In this document: positions 25,812 to 34,080 of the stretch, piece after piece
Numbering within the stretch: position 1 is the first letter of the stretch
Layout: each line of letters opens with the position of its first letter
The notes under the pieces: generated by a model
Databases searched by the model: none
What the model was told of the DNA's origin: nothing
The model's input: only the letters and a program-made list of their open reading frames with translations
NCBI GenBank assembly: GCA_004556745.1
Contig: SFFY01000004.1
Coordinates: forward strand, 14,863 to 78,862
Reading direction: 5' to 3'
Length of the DNA: 64,000 nt
Origin: Bacteroidales bacterium
GTDB taxonomy: Bacteria; Bacteroidota; Bacteroidia; Bacteroidales; Bacteroidaceae
Translations under genes and position numbers: made by a program

Positions 25812-27710
25812 TTAGAACGGGAAGAAGAGCGGTATCGCGAAGATGGCTACAATTCCCATAATGATTTGCAGCGGCAGGCCTACCTTCACGTAGTCGGCAA
25901 AGGTGTAGTGGCCGGCGTTCATCACCATGGCGTTGGGCGGCGTGCAAATCGGCGTTGCGAAGCAGCAACTGGCGGCCACGGCGGCGCACATCATGAACGG
26001 CGTGGGCGATACGCCGAGCTGCTGGGCCGATACCCAGGCGATGGGGGCTACGAGGATGGCCGTTGCAGAGTTGCTGATAAAGGTGGAGAGCAGCGACGTG
26101 ACGAAATATACGCCGGCCATGGCGGCGATAGGTCCGTAGTCGCGCAGCATTTCAACGAGCGAGGTGGCGATCGCGGCCGAAAGCCCCGTCTTGGAGAGTG
26201 CCGTGCTCATCGGCATCATGGCGGCAATCAGCACGATGCTTTCCCAACCGATCATCTTGTAGGCGGCATCGACGCTGCGCACGCAGCGCGTCAGCACCAT
26301 CAGCAAGCCGGCGATGATTACCGAGGCCACGGGCTTGATGCCGATTTGGTCGGCAAATACCATGCAGAACACCATGGCCACCATAATGCCTGCGGCAAGC
26401 GGTGCCTTGTGGTCGAGCGCAACGCTCTCGGCATCTGCTTTGGGGTCGCCGAAGACCACCCATTCGCGGCTCTTCTTGGTCATGCTTTCAATGCCTTTCC
26501 ACGAGCCGTGTACCAGAATCATGTCGCCGGCCTTCACGGGCGCATCGAGCATATCGTCGAAAATATATTTGCCGTTGCGCTTCACGGCGAGCACGTTTAG
26601 GTTGAAGCGCTCGTTGAAGTTGGCGGCGCGCAGCGGGCGGTTGATAAGTGCCGATTCGGGCGTGATGAGCACTTCGGAAAGGCCGATTTCGTAGAAGTCG
26701 AGCTTTGCTTTCGTGCCGCGCTCCTTGTCTTCGTGAATGATGAGGTTGTGCGCATCGGCGAAGGTGTGCACGCGGTCGTATTGGCCGAGCACAAAGAGCG
26801 TGTCGCCCTTTTGGAACACCGTGTCGGCCTTGACCAGTTCCTGTATCTTCGTGCTGAACATCGACTTGTTGGCGCGTCGGATTTCGAGCAGCGTGATGCC
26901 GTAGTTGTGGCGAATGTTAAGCTCGCCTACCGAGCGGCCTTCGAGCAGCGAGTGCCCCTCGTCGACTTGCAGGCGGAACACGCAGTCGTCTAAGTGGTAT
27001 TCTTGCAGAAGCGCGGCTATGCTTCGGTCGTCGCCCTTTTCTGCGCCGTCGCGGTCCTTCTTGTTAAGGAAGAGTTTGCAAAGCGGATAGAGGAGCAGCA
27101 ACCCCGTGAGGAGGCAGATGATGCCGATGGGCGTGAAGTCGAAGAAGCTGAAGCCCGGCAGGTTGTTGTCGCGCAGGTAGCCGTCCACGATGAGGTTAGG
27201 CGGCGTACCGATGAGCGTGAGCACGCCGCCCATGCTGCTGGCAAAGGCGAGGGGCATCATCAGTTTGGCGGGGTTTGTGCCGGAGGTTTTCGACATGGCG
27301 AGGATAATGGGCAGCAGCAGCGCCACGGTACCCGTGTTGCTCACGAAGGCTGCCACCACGGCGGTCACGATCATCACGAGGAAGAAGAGCCTCTTCTCGT
27401 CCGTGCCGGCGAGGCGCAGCAGCTTGCCGCTGATGGTCTTGGCAAGGCCGGTTTGGAACACCGCGCCGCCCACGATGAACAGGCCGATCATCATCACTAC
27501 GGCCGAGTTGGAGAAGCCGGCGAGCGCCTCGGAGGGCGTGATAACGTTGGTGGTAAGCAGAATGGCCATGGAGCAGAGCGCCACAATGTCGGAGCGCACT
27601 TTGTCGGCCATGAACGCCACGATAGTTAGCAGGAACGTGAGCACCACGATGGCCTGCTGCGTGTCGAGGAAGGGGAAAATGAAATTAAGGATTTCCGTAA
27701 TCGTTTCCAT
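25812..27710 (-). CDS. SLC13-type anion permease with two TrkA-C domains
   Basis: 632 residues. Divalent-anion:Na symporter superfamily (SLC13/CitMHS). Membrane segments form two halves (about 1-195 and 400-632) carrying the paired re-entrant motifs GTPPNLIVDGYL and CTPPNAMVMNAGHY. Between them are two soluble TrkA-C (RCK_C) regulatory domains (about 225-395; VDEGHSLLEGRSVGEL, LINRPLRAANFNERF). Sulfate, dicarboxylate or another anion are all possible; the sequence alone does not decide. Monocistronic, with repeats and terminators upstream. Confidence 0.9.
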   Translation of the reverse strand: METITEILNFIFPFLDTQQAIVVLTFLLTIVAFMADKVRSDIVALCSMAILLTTNVITPSEALAGFSNSAVVMMIGLFIVGGAVFQTGLAKTISGKLLRLAGTDEKRLFFLVMIVTAVVAAFVSNTGTVALLLPIILAMSKTSGTNPAKLMMPLAFASSMGGVLTLIGTPPNLIVDGYLRDNNLPGFSFFDFTPIGIICLLTGLLLLYPLCKLFLNKKDRDGAEKGDDRSIAALLQEYHLDDCVFRLQVDEGHSLLEGRSVGELNIRHNYGITLLEIRRANKSMFSTKIQELVKADTVFQKGDTLFVLGQYDRVHTFADAHNLIIHEDKERGTKAKLDFYEIGLSEVLITPESALINRPLRAANFNERFNLNVLAVKRNGKYIFDDMLDAPVKAGDMILVHGSWKGIESMTKKSREWVVFGDPKADAESVALDHKAPLAAGIMVAMVFCMVFADQIGIKPVASVIIAGLLMVLTRCVRSVDAAYKMIGWESIVLIAAMMPMSTALSKTGLSAAIATSLVEMLRDYGPIAAMAGVYFVTSLLSTFISNSATAILVAPIAWVSAQQLGVSPTPFMMCAAVAASCCFATPICTPPNAMVMNAGHYTFADYVKVGLPLQIIMGIVAIFAIPLFFPF

Positions 27711-27790
27711 TTCGATTTTGGGGAATGATAATTATAAATGAGTAATAGATTGAAGGTTTTGTGTTTTAGTAGATGGGTTTATTATTTCGA

Positions 27791-27995
27791 CGACAACTTA
27801 GACAACTTTTGACAACATTGTTTGCAACTTTTTGTTGCCATTATTAAGACGACAACAGGGACAACTTCTGACAACTTACAGTTGTCTTTCAGCGTGCGAG
27901 GCGGGCGTATAAAATACGCCCAGTTGTCTTTGTTGTCGTCATATTAAGCGCAAAATTGTCAGACTCGGAGTTGTCTTTTGTTGTCTTTGTTGTCG
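27791..27995. mobile_element. 205-bp element with terminal inverted repeats (copy 1)
   Basis: Starts CGACAACTTAGACAAC and ends with a degenerate complement (TTGTCTTTGTTGTCG). Internally it repeats GACAAC/GTTGTC many times and has the perfect palindrome GGGCGTATAAAATACGCCC. Highly similar to 52459-52660, sharing the stretch from GTGCGAGGCGGGCGTATAAA to GTTGTCGTCATATTAAGCGC. No coding sequence. Confidence 0.8.
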
Positions 27996-28033
27996 TTTTA
28001 ACTTAACTCGTTCGCACTTGAAATAAAACAGCA

Positions 28034-28068
28034 CAAGAGGCGTCTCATTCAGGACGAAACGCCTCTTG
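28034..28068 (-). terminator. Second hairpin downstream of ino1
   Basis: CAAGAGGCGT pairs with ACGCCTCTTG; on the minus strand TTTTATTTC follows shortly after. Confidence 0.7.
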
Positions 28069-28098
28069 CTGCGCACAAAGTTAGTATTTACAAACGAA

Positions 28099-28142
28099 TT
28101 AGGGACTTAAAAACGCTGCTTTTTCGTTTTTAAGCCCCTAAT
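28099..28142 (-). terminator. Terminator hairpin after ino1
   Basis: TTAGGGACTTAAAAACG pairs with CGTTTTTAAGCCCCTAA (one mismatch), 14 bp beyond the ino1 stop. Confidence 0.75.
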
Positions 28143-28155
28143 TTGTCAGATTTTC

Positions 28156-29448
28156 TTAGTCGATGTCTTCGTCAGCCTCGTAGCCACCCATTTCGCGGAT
28201 AGCGTTTTTCAGCATTACGTACTGCTGGAAGAGGTGGTTCACGGGTACTTCGCCCTTTGTGTAGTCGTGCATCGGGCTCTTCAAGAAGAAACTCAGGAAG
28301 CGCTGCGTGCCGTAGCGACCCTTGCGGGCAGCAAGGTCGGAGAGCAACACGAGGTCGAGCAGCAGCGGTGCGGCGAGGATAGAGTCGCGGCAGAGGAAGT
28401 TGATCTTGATCTGCATGGGATAGCCCATCCAACCGAAGATGTCGATATTATCCCAGCCTTCCTTGTTGTCGTTGCGCGGCGGGTAGTAGTTGATACGCAC
28501 CTTGTGATAGTAGTCCGTGTAGAGGTCGGGCTGTTCTTCCGGCACGAGAATGCTTTCGAGCGTAGAGAGCTTGCTCACTTCCTTTGTGTGGAAATTGGCA
28601 GGCTCGTCGAGCACGAGACCGTCGCGGTTGCCGAGGATATTGGTGGAGAACCAGCCGCTCAGACCGAGGCAGCGGGTGCCGATAATCGGGGCGAAGCCCG
28701 ACTTCACGAGCGTCTGACCCGTCTTGAAGTCCTTGCCGGCAATGGGCATCTTGGTCTTTTCTGCCATTTCCCACATAGCGGGGATATCCACGGTGGTGTT
28801 GGGTGCGCCCATAATGAACGGTGCGCCTTCTGCGAGGGCGGCGTAGGCGTAGCACATAGAGGGTGCAATGTGCTTGCGGTCGTCGGCCTTCATGGCTGCT
28901 TCGAGGGCAGCGAGCGTGCCGTGTACCTCTTCGTCCACGGGTACATAGATTTCCGTGGAGGCAGCCCAGATAACGACGATGCGGTCGCAGCCGTTATCGG
29001 CCTTGAACTTGCGGATGTCTTCGCGCAGGGCTTCAACCATTTCCCAACGTGTGGCGCAATCTTTCACGTTGTCGCCGTCGAGACGCTTGGCATAGTCGCG
29101 GTCGAAAGCGGCCTTCATGGGCTTGATGGCTTTCAGTTCGTCTTCAACGGGGAGAATGTCTTTGGCTTTGAGCACTTCGGCGTTCACGGCGCTTTCGAAG
29201 GCGTTGGCGGGATATACGTCCCACGCACCGAACACGATGTCTTTCAAATCTGTGAGCGGCACGATTTCGCCGTAGTGCAGATATTTCTTGTTTTCACCGC
29301 GGCCTACGCGGATTTTGTCGTACTGCGTCATCGAGCCAACGGGCTTAGCGAGGCCCTTGCGTGTCATAAGCACGCCGGTGATGAATGTGGTGGTCACGGC
29401 GCCGAGGCCGACGCACATCACACCGAGTTTTCCTTTTGCTGATTCCAT
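28156..29448 (-). CDS. ino1: Inositol-3-phosphate synthase
   Basis: 430 residues. NAD-dependent conversion of glucose-6-phosphate to myo-inositol-3-phosphate, in the cytoplasm. It begins with the NAD-binding VMCVGLGAVTTTFITGVL. Family segments include IVVIWAASTEIYVP, PFIMGAPNTTVDIPA, AGKDFKTGQTLVKSGFAP, LSGWFSTNILGNRDG and the active-site lysine region DNIDIFGWMGYPMQIKINFLCRD split across two helices. In some Bacteroides this enzyme starts inositol-lipid synthesis, but the lipid-transfer genes are not neighbours here. A TAATTTTG -7 element is on the minus strand at 29491-29498. Confidence 0.95.
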   Translation of the reverse strand: MESAKGKLGVMCVGLGAVTTTFITGVLMTRKGLAKPVGSMTQYDKIRVGRGENKKYLHYGEIVPLTDLKDIVFGAWDVYPANAFESAVNAEVLKAKDILPVEDELKAIKPMKAAFDRDYAKRLDGDNVKDCATRWEMVEALREDIRKFKADNGCDRIVVIWAASTEIYVPVDEEVHGTLAALEAAMKADDRKHIAPSMCYAYAALAEGAPFIMGAPNTTVDIPAMWEMAEKTKMPIAGKDFKTGQTLVKSGFAPIIGTRCLGLSGWFSTNILGNRDGLVLDEPANFHTKEVSKLSTLESILVPEEQPDLYTDYYHKVRINYYPPRNDNKEGWDNIDIFGWMGYPMQIKINFLCRDSILAAPLLLDLVLLSDLAARKGRYGTQRFLSFFLKSPMHDYTKGEVPVNHLFQQYVMLKNAIREMGGYEADEDID

Positions 29449-29614
29449 AATAAGTTTATGTGAATATTAGATTTTGTACTATGCAAAGCACAAAATTACA
29501 AATTGTTTTATTAAAGGTGCTAAGATGCGTTTTGACTTTTCCTCTAAGAAGAACTTTTGAATGTTTTTGTAGCGTTTGCGAACAATCAAAACGTCTTTTC
29601 TTGCCATTTAAGCG

Positions 29615-30271
29615 TTAATTATCGCTACTTGCTTGCGCTTGCAGTCCATCGCGCAGCACAAGGCGGGCCTCTGGACCGAGGTTGCACAAAAGGTCGAGTA
29701 TACTGAGGTTCGGCAGAAAGCCCGTGCGCTCTTGGAACACCTGGTAATAGGGCCGGAGGCATAAGCCGCTCTCCGCCGCCGCACTTTTCTTGGGACTGAT
29801 GGCGGTGCGCAAGTCAAGTGCCTCTGGATATTCCGAAGCGGCATTAATATAATGTGTGGAGGGCGTTACGGGCGTGTGCAGTCCCAGCAGTTCGCAGCAC
29901 ACGTCGCGCAGGGCGGCGTTGAAATCAACCAAAAACTCATATTCTCCAAAGAATGCCCCGCGCAGGTCGTCTTCGTAATATTCAAAGAAAGGGCTGCTCT
30001 CGTAAGCGGAGGCAATGGCTTGCCAGTGCAGCCGCTTCCAGCCGCCGTGGTCGCTAAGGCGCACCTCGCCGATCGGCGTGTGCGACGCGCCGCTCCGCTC
30101 CACGGGCACCGTAAGTGGCAGCGGCCCCGTGGGCGTGGCGATTAGGCAGCGGTTGCGATACGTCTGCTTCAGATAATGCTCATGCCGCTCCTCAATGACC
30201 GCGTCGGCGGCATAGAGGTGGCAGTAATATTCTATCGGTGCAAAGTAGGCGGAAGAAAGCAGAACGAGCAT
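29615..30271 (-). CDS. WbqC-like family protein
   Basis: 218 residues. Matches the WbqC-like family in its start (SSAYFAPIEYYCHLYAAD), the YLKQTYRNRCLIATPTGPL segment and the C-terminal RPYYQVFQERTGFLPNLSI and LLCNLGPEA. The enzymatic role of the family is not settled; some members lie in O-antigen loci. In Bacteroidota it is commonly encoded after signal peptidase I and dapB, exactly as here. Confidence 0.88.
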   Translation of the reverse strand: MLVLLSSAYFAPIEYYCHLYAADAVIEERHEHYLKQTYRNRCLIATPTGPLPLTVPVERSGASHTPIGEVRLSDHGGWKRLHWQAIASAYESSPFFEYYEDDLRGAFFGEYEFLVDFNAALRDVCCELLGLHTPVTPSTHYINAASEYPEALDLRTAISPKKSAAAESGLCLRPYYQVFQERTGFLPNLSILDLLCNLGPEARLVLRDGLQAQASSDN

Positions 30272-30303
30272 GGATTAATTTTGATGTAAATAATCGGACA
30301 GGA

Positions 30304-30396
30304 GTAGGGGCTTTCTGCAGAACGCCCGCCGTGTGCGCCGAATGGCATATATCAATAAGGGCAATCATTGCCGGGCGTTCTGCAGAACGCCCCTAC
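30304..30396. repeat. REPIN-like doublet overlapping the lepB stop codon
   Basis: Two palindromes (GTAGGGGCTTTCTGCAGAAC... and its inverted partner GGGCGTTCTGCAGAACGCCC) flank a spacer with TGCGCCGAATGGCATATATC and GGCAATCATTG. Same size and spacer as 57004-57095. On the minus strand its terminal GTAGGGG supplies the TAG stop of lepB. Confidence 0.85.
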
Positions 30397-31859
30397 TTGA
30401 TATCCCCCACCCACTTGAAGAAGCGGCTCCAGCGCATCTTGCCGTCGAAGAGGCCGTAGTCCGGGTCGAGCGAAATCCAGATAAAGAGCGGTTTGCCCAC
30501 GATATGGTCTTCCGGCACGAAGCCCCAGAAGCGCGAGTCGGCGGAGTTGTCGCGGTTGTCGCCCTGCATCCAATAGTAGTCCAACTTAAAAGTATACGAG
30601 TCCGCGATTTTGCCATTTATATAGATTTTGCCGCCGCGCACTTCAAGGCTGTTGCCCTCGTACACGCGGATAGGCCGCTCGTAAATCGGCAGGTTGGCGA
30701 GCGTGAGGCGCAGCGTTTCGCCCTTCTTCGGAATCCACAGCGGCCCGTAGTTGGCCGTCGTCCAGTCCTTTGCCATATTCTGCGGATAGAGCCAGCCTGC
30801 ATCGGGCACGGCGCGGCGGATTGATGCCACTATGTCCTTACGCGTTTCCAACTCCCTGCGTACCTTGTGCGTCAGCGGCATCCACACCGTGTTGCCGTTG
30901 CGCTGCGCGTAGAGATCCTCTTCCGTGATGCCCAGTTCGCGTTTCAGTTCGTCGGGCAAGTCTTGCTTGAAGGTCACTTCATAGGCATATTGCACGTTTT
31001 CCGGCTCGGGGTTCGGCTTTCCGTCGAGATAAACCGTGTCGTTCTTGATTTGCAGTGTCTGTCCCGGCAGCCCCACGCAGCGTTTCACGTAGTTCTCGCG
31101 GCGGTCGGTGGGGCGGCTCGTTATTTCGCCGAACTCCTCCGGGTGCTGGCGCATATAGGCTGCGCCGGCGGCGTATACATTATTATATATATGCTGCTGC
31201 TCCTCGTACGTGGTCTCGGGCAGGAGCGAGGCAGTGGCGGGAATGACGATGGTTTGCGGGAAGAGCGACGCGGTGTCTGCTGTCTGCGTGCCCAGCAGTT
31301 GGTCGCCAATCTGATAGGCAAGGCGGTAGTAGTCCTGGTTCTGCTGCGCGAGTGCCACGGTATCGCCGGCGGGATAGTTGAACACCACGATGTCGTTCAC
31401 CTCCACGTGGCCCAGTCCCTTCACGCGGCGGTAGTCCCAGTGCGGGTGCTCGAGATAACTCTTGCAGCCCACGATAGGCAGCGTGTGCTGCGTCATGGGC
31501 ATCGTGAGCGGCGTTTGAGGAATTCGCGGGCCGTAGGCCAGTTTGCTCACGAGGAGGTAGTCGCCCGTGAGCAGCGTCTTCTCGAGCGAAGAAGAGGGGA
31601 TCACGAAGTTTTGGAAGAAAAACTGCGTGAGGAAGTACACGCCGATGAGTGCGAATACAATGGCGTCCACCCAGCCCATGATGAAGCGCGTGGCGGGACT
31701 CACTTCCGGCTCTTTCCACCAGCCCCATTTTATTTTTTTCGTGAAGCAGATGTCGAAGATAAAGGGCACGACAATCAGTCCCCACCACGATTCCACCCAG
31801 TAGAGGAAGGCAAGATAGGGGATAAGGTAAAGCGCGAATTTTACGTAAGGCATAATCAT
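30393..31859 (-). CDS. lepB: Signal peptidase I
   Basis: 488 residues. Inner-membrane serine protease removing signal peptides. Hydrophobic segments at about 8-40 and 64-80 precede box B, FVIPSSSLEKTLLTGD, with nucleophile Ser91. The general base is Lys259 in NYVKRCVGLPGQTL. The C-terminal box GDNRDNSADSRFWGFVPEDH is intact. The region between Ser and Lys is expanded to about 170 residues, which is usual for the long Bacteroidota form. A second ATG two codons in (31853) is equally plausible. It is flanked on both sides by dispersed palindromes. Confidence 0.96.
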   Translation of the reverse strand: MIMPYVKFALYLIPYLAFLYWVESWWGLIVVPFIFDICFTKKIKWGWWKEPEVSPATRFIMGWVDAIVFALIGVYFLTQFFFQNFVIPSSSLEKTLLTGDYLLVSKLAYGPRIPQTPLTMPMTQHTLPIVGCKSYLEHPHWDYRRVKGLGHVEVNDIVVFNYPAGDTVALAQQNQDYYRLAYQIGDQLLGTQTADTASLFPQTIVIPATASLLPETTYEEQQHIYNNVYAAGAAYMRQHPEEFGEITSRPTDRRENYVKRCVGLPGQTLQIKNDTVYLDGKPNPEPENVQYAYEVTFKQDLPDELKRELGITEEDLYAQRNGNTVWMPLTHKVRRELETRKDIVASIRRAVPDAGWLYPQNMAKDWTTANYGPLWIPKKGETLRLTLANLPIYERPIRVYEGNSLEVRGGKIYINGKIADSYTFKLDYYWMQGDNRDNSADSRFWGFVPEDHIVGKPLFIWISLDPDYGLFDGKMRWSRFFKWVGDIK

Positions 31860-31878
31860 TATTTTTTATTGGAAGGCA

Positions 31879-32062
31879 GTAGGGGCGTTCTGCAGAACGC
31901 CCGCCGAGTGCGCCGAAGGTCAATATAAATAAGGAATTAATTTCAAATTCCGGGCGTTTTGCAAAGATAGTGCAAGGCGAGCGCAATAAGTTTACTTAAT
32001 TGCCGAGCCGCAGCCTATCTTATTAAATACGCTTGGGCGGGCGTTTTGCAAAACGCCCCTAC
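31879..32062. repeat. Composite of dispersed palindromes filling the dapB-lepB gap
   Basis: Part one (31879-31966): GTAGGGGCGTTCTGCAGAAC, a spacer with GTGCGCCGAAGG, and GGGCGTTTTGCAAAG. Part two (31951-32062): GCAAAGATAGTGCAAGGCGA, TTGCCGAGCCGCAGCCTATC and GGGCGTTTTGCAAAACGCCC then CTAC, matching 1711-1801. It leaves almost no unique DNA between the two genes. Confidence 0.85.
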
Positions 32063-32817
32063 TAAAAGTCAAACAAATCGTCCATGGTGAGCAGGCCCGA
32101 GTGCGTGGCGGTGAACTCGGCGGCGAGCACTGCGCCGAGGGCAAAGCCCTTGCGGTTGTGTGCGTCGTGGGTGATGCTGATGCAGTCCGCCTCGCTGTCG
32201 TAGGTGATGGTGTGAATGCCCGGCACCTCGCCGCGGCGCACCGCATCGATGCGGAGCAGTTCGCCCGGCGTCTGCTTCGTGCCGCTCACAGTGCCGTCGG
32301 GTTGGACGAGCGTGCCGCTGGCCCAGCCCGTCTTGCGGTCGAGGGCGGCGCACACCTGTTCGGCGAGGGTGATGGCCGTGCCGCTCGGCGCGTCGAGTTT
32401 GTGAATGTGGTGCGTCTCCTCGATGCTCACGTCGTAGGCCGGGAAACGGTTCATGATGCGGGCCAGATATTTGTTCACCGCCGCGAAAATCGCCATGCCC
32501 AGCGAGAAGTTCGACGCCCAGAAGAGCGTGTGACCCTCCTGCGTGCAGAGGCGACGCACGTCGTCCTCATGTTCCGTGCGCCAGCCCGTGGAACCGCTCA
32601 CCACCTTCACGCCCTGCGCGAAGGCTTTCAGGTAATTGCCGTAGGCGGCAGCAGGCGAGGTAAACTCAATGGCCACGTCGGCCGAGCGGAAAGCGTCTGT
32701 GTCAAAGTCTTGGGGGTTGTCAACGTCAATAATCGCCACAATCTCGTGGCCGCGTTCGCGGGCGATGCTTTCAATCATGCGCCCCATTTTGCCGTAACCG
32801 ATAAGCGCGAATTTCAT
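32062..32817 (-). CDS. dapB: 4-hydroxy-tetrahydrodipicolinate reductase
   Basis: 251 residues. Lysine and meso-diaminopimelate biosynthesis (peptidoglycan precursor). N-terminal Rossmann fold ALIGYGKMGRMIE; FTSPAAAYGNYLKA; VSGSTGWR; the catalytic motif HHIHKLDAPSGTA (residues 136-148); and C-terminal TITYDSEADCISITHDA. Full length. Two consecutive TAG triplets end the gene; the second belongs to the repeat at 31879-32062. First gene of the conserved dapB-lepB-WbqC order. Confidence 0.97.
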   Translation of the reverse strand: MKFALIGYGKMGRMIESIARERGHEIVAIIDVDNPQDFDTDAFRSADVAIEFTSPAAAYGNYLKAFAQGVKVVSGSTGWRTEHEDDVRRLCTQEGHTLFWASNFSLGMAIFAAVNKYLARIMNRFPAYDVSIEETHHIHKLDAPSGTAITLAEQVCAALDRKTGWASGTLVQPDGTVSGTKQTPGELLRIDAVRRGEVPGIHTITYDSEADCISITHDAHNRKGFALGAVLAAEFTATHSGLLTMDDLFDF

Positions 32818-33028
32818 CTTCTTGGAGGGTATACAATATATAATATATAGGATAACGGGGCAAAGTTAGAAATTCTTTTTCATATAAGCACCTTCGAAGT
32901 ATCCAACGTCACCGTTTTCGCTTTCTGCTATGATAATTTTTCGTTCCTCCGTGATAATTTTCCCTTTCTGCTAAGACAAATTCTTCTTGCTCCTTGAAAA
33001 TTTTTCCTTTCCTATAAGATATTTTTTA

Positions 33029-33106
33029 TTACAAACTTTCTAACAAGCGTTACAAAGTTTGTAACACGTATTACAAAGTTTGTAACGCATATTACAAACT
33101 TTGTAA
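33029..33106. repeat. Array of four 21-bp palindromic units (copy 2)
   Basis: Units start at 33029, 33050, 33071 and 33092 (TTACAAA(G/C)TTT(G/C)TAA with spacers CAAGCG, CACGTA, CGCATA). Preceded by CCTATAAGATATTTTTTA, followed by CAAACTTTTTCTTAGCAGAA and then GGAAAAAATATCAGG. It lies in the divergent gap between dapB and the CHASE2/caspase cluster, about 210 bp before that cluster's promoter. Confidence 0.9.
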
Positions 33107-33318
33107 CAAACTTTTTCTTAGCAGAAAGGAAAAAATATCAGGCAGAAAGGGAAAAATTGCTCGGGCTTAGTAAAAAATATCGTGCTTAAAATGGATATTA
33201 GCTGCGCAGTTAGCGTAGACGGCAAGCGCAGACAGTCGGCACTGCCTCGGGAGAAAAATTTGCGGTCGGCAGGACGCCGCCTTGTAAAGGCAGCAAATGT
33301 CAAATTATTAAGCTTTGT

Positions 33319-33350
33319 GTTGTTTCATTAAATAAATTTACATACATTTG
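33319..33350 (+). promoter_or_regulatory. Putative promoter of the CHASE2/caspase gene cluster
   Basis: GTTG (33319-33322), 20-bp spacer, TACATTTG (33343-33350): a good -7 element with a one-mismatch -33 element, 31 bp before the first start codon of the cluster. Confidence 0.65.
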
Positions 33351-33381
33351 CAGGCGTAATATGCTTAATTATTTTGTAATC

Positions 33382-34062
33382 ATGAAACGGATTGTCCCTC
33401 TGATTTTATTTTTAATCCCGTTTGGGGGAGTTGCAAACCTCTATGCACAGAGCAATTTAGAAGAACAGAAAGCCGTAATTGCAGAGCGCAAGGATCTGCA
33501 AAATCTCACAGAAGCCGACCTTAAAGCCCGGGTGACGAAGAAAGCCCGCAAAGATGCCAAGGCGTTGGCACGCGAGGGCTGGAAGCCCATGCCCGGAACG
33601 GCAGACCTGGCACAGCAGTTGTCCGAGGTGAGGTTCAGGCAATATGCCCTCGCCGGCAAATTCCCGAAATACATAGTAGGACGCGGCTCATCGGTAGCCG
33701 CTACGCCTGGAATGGCGCGCAAGCAGGCCCTTGCCCGTGCCCGCGTGGACGTGGCTGCGACCATGTCGGTAGAAATTGCCGCCCTGACCGAAAGCACCGA
33801 GAGCACCACGGAACTCACCGGCGGCGAGGCTGAGACCATTGCCAAGACCGTGGAGACGAGCAAGTCGATGGTGCAGCAGAGCCTCGGACGTACCGACGCC
33901 ATCATGGAGATATACAGAGAGAAAGACGGCAAGGCAGAAGTGCAAATAGCCGTGAGTTACGACGGCGGTCGTGCCAAGGCAGAAATCCTCAAACTCTTCG
34001 GCGAGGAAGAAAAAGAACTGAAAGCGAAACTCGAGAAATTGCTCGACGGAGCAGAGCAATAG
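33382..34062 (+). CDS. Exported LPP20-like protein, first gene of the caspase cluster
   Basis: 226 residues from the ATG at 33382, where the signal peptide MKRIVPLILFLIPFGGVANLYA starts; the ATG at 33361 would prepend polar residues. The mature part begins with a highly charged helical stretch (about 25-75). A domain follows with VGRGSSVAATPGMARKQALA, RARVDVAATMSVEI and SKSMVQQSLGRTDAI, patterned like the LPP20/FlgP-type fold in which repeated Ala-rich helices pack on a sheet. The C-terminus is an acidic/basic coiled coil (EEEKELKAKLEKLLDG). No lipobox is evident. Function unknown; 18 bp separate it from the CHASE2 gene. Confidence 0.7.
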   Translation: MKRIVPLILFLIPFGGVANLYAQSNLEEQKAVIAERKDLQNLTEADLKARVTKKARKDAKALAREGWKPMPGTADLAQQLSEVRFRQYALAGKFPKYIVGRGSSVAATPGMARKQALARARVDVAATMSVEIAALTESTESTTELTGGEAETIAKTVETSKSMVQQSLGRTDAIMEIYREKDGKAEVQIAVSYDGGRAKAEILKLFGEEEKELKAKLEKLLDGAEQ

Positions 34063-34080
34063 CGCCAGTGCCTGCCTGCC

